Source of the DNA: Bacillota bacterium
GTDB taxonomy: Bacteria > Bacillota > Clostridia > Peptostreptococcales > Anaerovoracaceae
Length of the DNA: 25,565 nucleotides
Assembly (NCBI GenBank): GCA_017936025.1
Contig: JAGBGL010000048.1
Span: forward strand, 1-25,565
Reading direction: 5' to 3'
A program made the position numbers and the translations under genes. Each line of letters starts with the position of its first letter. Positions within the stretch are counted from its first letter, which is position 1. Shown in pieces: positions 21,849 through 25,565 of the stretch. The notes under the pieces are model-generated. The model made no database searches and was not told the DNA's origin. It saw nothing but the letters and a program-made list of their open reading frames with translations.

Positions 21849-22802
21849 ATGATCGATAATTACAATAGACAAATCAATTATTTAAGAGTTTCAGTAACAG
21901 ATAAATGCAACCTCAGATGCCGTTACTGCATGCCTGAAGAGGGCGTGCCTCATCGTGAGCATAAAGACATGATGACAGTAGACGAAACTTTCATGGCTAT
22001 AAAGGCTGCAGCCGAACTGGGGATCAAAAAAATCCGTATAACGGGTGGAGAGCCGCTTGTTAAGCGCGGCATCATAAATCTGTGCAGGGAGGTGGCCGAG
22101 ATCCCGGGCATCGAAGAAGTCTGCATGACGACCAATGGAATATTGCTTCCGCAGATGGCAGAAGATCTTAAGGCGGCCGGGGTAGACAGACTCAACATCA
22201 GTCTCGACACGCTGGATCCGGAAAAGTTCCATTACATCACAAGAGTCGGACAGCTGCAGGATGTGCTGGACGGCATGAAGGCGGCTGAAGAAGCAGGCTT
22301 TGAAAACACAAAAATCAACTGCGTCCTGATGGGCGGCTTTAATGATGATGAAATTGAGGACTTTGTGAATCTCACAAGAGAAAAGCCTATAGAAGTAAGG
22401 TTCATTGAACTGATGCCTATAGGTGGAGGGATCGGTTTTGATAAGCAGCAGTTTGTCAGCTGTGAGGAAGTTCTCAAACGTGTGCCGGAACTGGAACCGA
22501 TGAATCAGGAAGACGGTGTTGCAAAGCTTTATAAGATACCGGGAGCACCGGGTAGAGTAGGGCTTATAAGACCTATCAGCTGCGAGTTCTGCGAAGGCTG
22601 TAATAAAATCAGACTGACTGCAGACGGCAAGATCAAGCCGTGTCTGCATTCTGATCTGGAAATTCCGCTGAAGGGACTGATGCAGGAAGAGATGACAGAA
22701 GCATTAAGAAAATCAATACTGGACAAGCCTGAAAGGCGCGAGGAGCTGGATGCAGACAATCCGAGCCGCGCAGGCAGAGACATGAATCAGATCGGAGGAT
22801 AA
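21849..22802 (+). CDS. moaA: GTP 3',8-cyclase (MoaA)
   Basis: A 317-residue radical-SAM enzyme that converts GTP to 3',8-cyclo-GTP, the first step of pterin cofactor synthesis. The SAM cluster motif is Cys20-X3-Cys24-X2-Cys27. The second, GTP-binding cluster is Cys248-X2-Cys251-X13-Cys265. Other hallmarks are RITGGEPLV, TTNGILL and DRLNISLDTL, and the catalytic Gly-Gly C-terminus is present. Ribosome site TAAGGAAAC precedes the ATG. moaC follows after three bases, and the terminal Gly-Gly codons (GGAGGA) also serve as its ribosome site. No riboswitch is seen in front of this operon, unlike the importers. Confidence 0.96.
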   Translation: MIDNYNRQINYLRVSVTDKCNLRCRYCMPEEGVPHREHKDMMTVDETFMAIKAAAELGIKKIRITGGEPLVKRGIINLCREVAEIPGIEEVCMTTNGILLPQMAEDLKAAGVDRLNISLDTLDPEKFHYITRVGQLQDVLDGMKAAEEAGFENTKINCVLMGGFNDDEIEDFVNLTREKPIEVRFIELMPIGGGIGFDKQQFVSCEEVLKRVPELEPMNQEDGVAKLYKIPGAPGRVGLIRPISCEFCEGCNKIRLTADGKIKPCLHSDLEIPLKGLMQEEMTEALRKSILDKPERREELDADNPSRAGRDMNQIGG

Positions 22803-22805
22803 ATC

Positions 22806-23291
22806 ATGGCAGATTTTTCACATTTCAATGAAGACGGACGCGCTACAATGGTAGATGTAGGCGGCAAAAATGTAACGGAGAGAAAGGCTGTTGCGGTCGG
22901 AAGGATTTTAGTTAACGAGCAGTGCTTCCAGATGATAAAAACGGGAGGCCACAAAAAAGGCGATGTGCTGGGAACTGCGCAGATCGCAGGTATCATGGCG
23001 GCTAAGAAAACTCCTGACATAATTCCGATGTGTCATCCTATCATGATCACAGGTGCCAACATCAGATTCAATCTGAATGAGGAGGATCTGGCAGTGGAAA
23101 TCGAGGCTACTGTAAAATGCAGCGGTGTAACAGGGGTAGAAATGGAAGCCCTGACGGCGGCTTCCGCAGCGGCGCTGACGATCTATGACATGTGCAAAGC
23201 AGTTCAGAAAGATATGGTCATCGATCAGATCCATCTGGTAAGTAAAAGCGGTGGTAAGAGCGGCGATTTCGTATGGGGAGGAGATAAATAA
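22806..23291 (+). CDS. moaC: Cyclic pyranopterin monophosphate synthase (MoaC)
   Basis: A 161-residue MoaC, second enzyme of the pathway, acting with MoaA to give cyclic pyranopterin monophosphate. Conserved blocks are FNEDGRATMVDVGGKNVTER at the N-terminus, the MCHPIMITG active-site block, and TGVEMEALTAASAAALTIYDM, followed by the active-site lysine region CKAVQKDM and SKSGGKSG. Length is normal for the family. Its TAA stop overlaps the ATG of the next gene, implying coupling. Confidence 0.96.
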   Translation: MADFSHFNEDGRATMVDVGGKNVTERKAVAVGRILVNEQCFQMIKTGGHKKGDVLGTAQIAGIMAAKKTPDIIPMCHPIMITGANIRFNLNEEDLAVEIEATVKCSGVTGVEMEALTAASAAALTIYDMCKAVQKDMVIDQIHLVSKSGGKSGDFVWGGDK

Positions 23292-23839
23292 TGAAATATA
23301 CAGCAGCAGTTATCACAATGAGTGATAAGGGATCTCAGGGGCTGAGAAAAGATACGAGCGGTCCTGCAGTGCAGGAAATCCTGAAAGAAAATGGCTGGGA
23401 AGTTGTTTATACTAACATAATTCCTGACGATTTTGAAACAATAAAATCGGAGCTGATCAAATGTGCGGACGAGCTGGACATCTGCCTGGTAATGACTACA
23501 GGTGGCACAGGCTTCTCCAGAAGAGATGTCACACCGGAAGCAACACATGCGGTTTCTGAAAGAGAAGTGCGCGGCATTCCGGAAGCGATGCGTGCTGAAA
23601 GCATGAAAATCACTCCGATGGGAATGCTGTCCCGTGCAGAAGCAGGTCTGAGAGGCGGCACACTGATCGTCAACCTGCCGGGAAGTGAAAAGGCGGCAAG
23701 GGAATGCCTGAATGCAGTGATCAAACCTATCAGACACGGTGTGGAAGTCCTGAGAGGAACGGCTCACGACTGTGCGGAAATGCACAAACACGGTCACGAC
23801 CATCACCATGATCACGGACATCACCACCATCACGAATAA
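23291..23839 (+). CDS. mog: MoaB/MogA-type molybdopterin adenylyltransferase with His-rich tail
   Basis: A MoCF-domain protein that would adenylate molybdopterin before metal insertion by MoeA. Residues ~1-163 match MogA/MoaB: VITMSDKGSQGLRKDTSGP, MTTGGTGFSRRDVTPEAT, the EAMRAESM helix and LPGSEKAARECL. The last ~19 residues are an added low-complexity tail with 12 histidines and several Asp and Gly. Such tails in metal-handling proteins bind Ni, Zn or Co; here it may store or sense a metal, or be fortuitous. Overlaps the moaC stop by one base; moaE follows 13 bp later. Confidence 0.93.
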   Translation: MKYTAAVITMSDKGSQGLRKDTSGPAVQEILKENGWEVVYTNIIPDDFETIKSELIKCADELDICLVMTTGGTGFSRRDVTPEATHAVSEREVRGIPEAMRAESMKITPMGMLSRAEAGLRGGTLIVNLPGSEKAARECLNAVIKPIRHGVEVLRGTAHDCAEMHKHGHDHHHDHGHHHHHE

Positions 23840-23852
23840 ACGGAGGACGGAA

Positions 23853-24245
23853 ATGAACAAGAATATTCCATCTATAGATGCGTGGCTGGCGGAAGCCAAG
23901 GCACATGAAAGTGCGCCGAAAATTGGTATGTACCTGACGCACAACGGCATCGTACGCGAGAGTGCGAAAGCCAAAGTCCGTGAAGGAGCGGAGGATACGA
24001 AACCTGTTATCGGAATGGAATTCTCCTACGATAAAGAAAAAGTAGATGCGGTAATTGAAGAAACGTATAAAATGCCGGGCATTTATTATATAAAAACATG
24101 GCTCGCGGAGGGCCGGCTGCAGGTAGGAGATGACATCATGTATGTACTGATCGGCGGAGATATCCGTCCGCATATCGTGGAAGCACTCCAGTATCTGGTC
24201 GGCAGGATCAAAAATGAGTGTGTGGTAGAGAAAGAAATCTACTGA
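23853..24245 (+). CDS. moaE: Molybdopterin synthase catalytic subunit-like protein (MoaE)
   Basis: A 130-residue MoaE-like protein that, with thiocarboxylated MoaD, adds dithiolene sulfur to the pterin precursor. The N-terminal part (GMYLTHNGIVRESAKAKVREG), the middle VIEETYKMPGIYYIKTWLAEGRLQVGDDIMYVLIGGD and the VEALQYLVGRIKNECVVEKEIY tail match the family, including Arg and Lys residues around the active site. ATG 23853 was chosen over an in-frame ATG at 23772 because GGAGG stands in front of it. It is separated from its partner moaD (6169) by about 17.6 kb. Terminator follows directly. Confidence 0.88.
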   Translation: MNKNIPSIDAWLAEAKAHESAPKIGMYLTHNGIVRESAKAKVREGAEDTKPVIGMEFSYDKEKVDAVIEETYKMPGIYYIKTWLAEGRLQVGDDIMYVLIGGDIRPHIVEALQYLVGRIKNECVVEKEIY

Positions 24246-24259
24246 GAATAAGTGAAATC

Positions 24260-24306
24260 AAGACCAGTTTGCGGTGAAAAATTACCTGCGAGTACTGGTC
24301 TTTTTT
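24260..24306 (+). terminator. Intrinsic terminator of the moa operon
   Basis: AAGACCAGT (24260-24268) pairs with ACTGGTCTT (24294-24302), 25-nt loop that can pair partly (GCGGT with ACC..GC), run of T to 24306. Confidence 0.82.
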
Positions 24307-24366
24307 AATAAAAATACAAGTATGCTTATTTTTTTGGGATATTTGGCAGACAAAACCAGTATTTGG

Positions 24367-24375
24367 TGCTATAAT
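24367..24375 (+). promoter_or_regulatory. Extended -10 promoter for the coiled-coil gene
   Basis: TGC followed by consensus TATAAT (24370-24375), with a poor -35 (CAGACA at 24347). A short hairpin (GGGCA 24397-24401 with TGCCC 24408-24412, A/T flanks paired) lies in the leader. Confidence 0.55.
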
Positions 24376-24458
24376 AGGTCTATCTAAATATTTTTCGGGC
24401 ATAAGTGTGCCCAAAAATAAAAGACCTATAAACTGGGAACAGGAAAGAGGAAATAAAT

Positions 24459-25565
24459 ATGGATAAAATGGCATTAACAAAGAAAAGAAAAGAAGATGTA
24501 GTGAGAATGCTTCAGAGCATGACTATCAAGACTGATGAAGCAGGCGGATTTGTAAAAGAAGACGTATACACTTCTCTTCAGGATCTGTGTAATTTATATG
24601 AAGCAAATATCGCAAAACTGGAAATGGTATATAACTCTGAAATGGATGCTGTTGTAAAACAGATCGCTGCAGAGAGAGCTGCCGTTGAACAGAGAGTTGC
24701 AGAGGCAAAGGCTGAGGCATTAAAAGAAGCCGATGCTAATGTACGTGAGATACAGCAGAAACTGGAAAAATATGAATCCAACAATGATTTATATGTAAAT
24801 ATGATGATGGATGCGAAGAAAAACAGCAATGAAATCGTATCCAGAGCAAGAGCAGAAGTTACTCAGATGATGGAAGACAACAAGAGAGAAATCGCTGAGT
24901 CTAAGCAGAAAGCTGAAGAAGAACATGCAGCATTCGTGAAAAAAGCCGAAGAAGAAAACATGGAGCTGGAAGCTGAAAAAGTAAGACTGCAGGGAGAAAT
25001 CCAGCAGGAAAGAGAAGCGTTTGAAAAGGAAATCCTGGCAGAACGTACACGTGTCGAAACAGAGCTGAAAACTATCCAGGAAAAAATCATTGCAGAAAAA
25101 ACAGAAGCAGAGATCCTGCTGAAAGCACAGAAAGAACAGTCCGATGAAGAAATCAGACTTGCACATACAAAAGCTCAGATGCAGATCGAAGCTGCATGGG
25201 CAGAAGCGGAAAAACAGATCAATGAAAAGAGAGCTCAGGTAAATGCAGAACTGACATCCGAACAGAAACGCATCCGCCTGCAGCTGGAAACTGAACAGGC
25301 AAGAATCCAGGAACACCTGAATGCCAAACAGGAAAAAGTTGAATCTGATCTGGAAGCAAAACAGACAAAAATCAGTGAACAGCTGGAAGCTGAACAGATT
25401 GCCGCAAGAGAAGAAATCGAAGCAAACAGAAAGAAAGCTGAAGAAGAATTGGCTGCAGAGACAGAACGCGTTAATGCAGAGCTGGAAGAAAAGAAATCTG
25501 CTTTCGGGAGAAGGCGAAGGAGACGCGGCGACTCGACCGCAATCGGCGGAAAACGTCGCGTCGTC
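24459..25565 (+). CDS. Long coiled-coil protein (partial, no stop in window)
   Basis: An open frame of 369 codons reaching the window end without a stop. The first ~75 residues (MDKMALTKKRKEDVVRM, EDVYTSLQDLCNLYEANI) may be a small folded N-domain, faintly DivIVA-like. Residues ~60-345 are an almost unbroken charged coiled coil dominated by Glu, Lys, Ala and Gln, with few prolines or glycines. From ~25506 the composition changes sharply: Arg- and Gly-rich residues and GC-rich codons, probably not part of this gene (see findings). No signal peptide. Function unknown; a cytoskeletal or division-site scaffold is possible. It seems unrelated to the metal cluster. AGGAAAGAGG precedes the ATG. Confidence 0.75.
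   Translation, partial: MDKMALTKKRKEDVVRMLQSMTIKTDEAGGFVKEDVYTSLQDLCNLYEANIAKLEMVYNSEMDAVVKQIAAERAAVEQRVAEAKAEALKEADANVREIQQKLEKYESNNDLYVNMMMDAKKNSNEIVSRARAEVTQMMEDNKREIAESKQKAEEEHAAFVKKAEEENMELEAEKVRLQGEIQQEREAFEKEILAERTRVETELKTIQEKIIAEKTEAEILLKAQKEQSDEEIRLAHTKAQMQIEAAWAEAEKQINEKRAQVNAELTSEQKRIRLQLETEQARIQEHLNAKQEKVESDLEAKQTKISEQLEAEQIAAREEIEANRKKAEEELAAETERVNAELEEKKSAFGRRRRRRGDSTAIGGKRRVV

Noticed and set aside
23772..23852. Upstream start for MoaE
   Set aside because: Overlaps the His-rich end of MoaB/Mog in another frame; ATG 23853 has GGAGG.
1..25565. CRISPR arrays, tRNA or rRNA genes, insertion sequences, prophage genes
   Set aside because: No spaced direct repeats, no tRNA-like cloverleaf or rRNA segments, and no transposase or integrase frames were seen.

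Overview
The window is one large gene island for molybdenum/tungsten uptake, pterin cofactor synthesis and a tungsten-type oxidoreductase. Compact operons, strong GGAGG ribosome sites, many short lipoproteins, intrinsic terminators and moderate GC suggest an anaerobic Gram-positive bacterium of the Clostridia. The genus cannot be told from the sequence alone. Substrate assignments (Mo versus W) are inferred from families and context.

Layout. (1) 3-257: 3' part of a Crp/Fnr-type regulator with an in-frame TGA. (2) 362-3499 (+): modA-modB-modC and a MoeA-like pterin-binding protein. (3) 3643-6046 (+): strong promoter, a Moco/Tuco-type riboswitch candidate lacking the P3 stem, a four-cluster ferredoxin and an aldehyde:ferredoxin oxidoreductase (AOR). 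(4) 6169-10918 (+): MoaD-like, ThiF/MoeB-like, MobB, MoeA and a MoeA fused to a periplasmic-binding-protein-like domain. (5) 11046-16815 (+): a P3-containing Moco riboswitch, then an operon with a class II (FecCD/BtuCD-type) ABC importer, two unrecognised lipoproteins and a DUF4213/DUF364 protein. (6) 18258-16865 (-): a tungstate-binding WtpA-like protein without a signal peptide and a THEP1-like NTPase. (7) 18352-21720 (+): a second P3-containing Moco riboswitch, a second ModA and ModB, and an ATPase fused to a DUF364 domain. (8) 21849-24245 (+): moaA-moaC-moaB/mog-moaE. (9) 24459 to the end: a coiled-coil protein that runs off the window, where the last ~60 bases look foreign.

Taken together, three metallate importers feed MoaA/C/D/E, MoeB-like, Mog and three MoeA-type proteins, and AOR with its ferredoxin is the only visible consumer. 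Three riboswitches with downstream intrinsic terminators would shut off AOR and two importers when cofactor is plentiful. A 16-bp dyad, close to TGTTG-N6-CAACA, occurs upstream of five transcription units and has the geometry of a Crp/Fnr operator, suggesting an island-wide regulon. The most novel elements are that dyad, the ATPase-DUF364 fusion with an internal start, the leaderless WtpA homologue, and the two unknown lipoproteins bracketing the class II importer.
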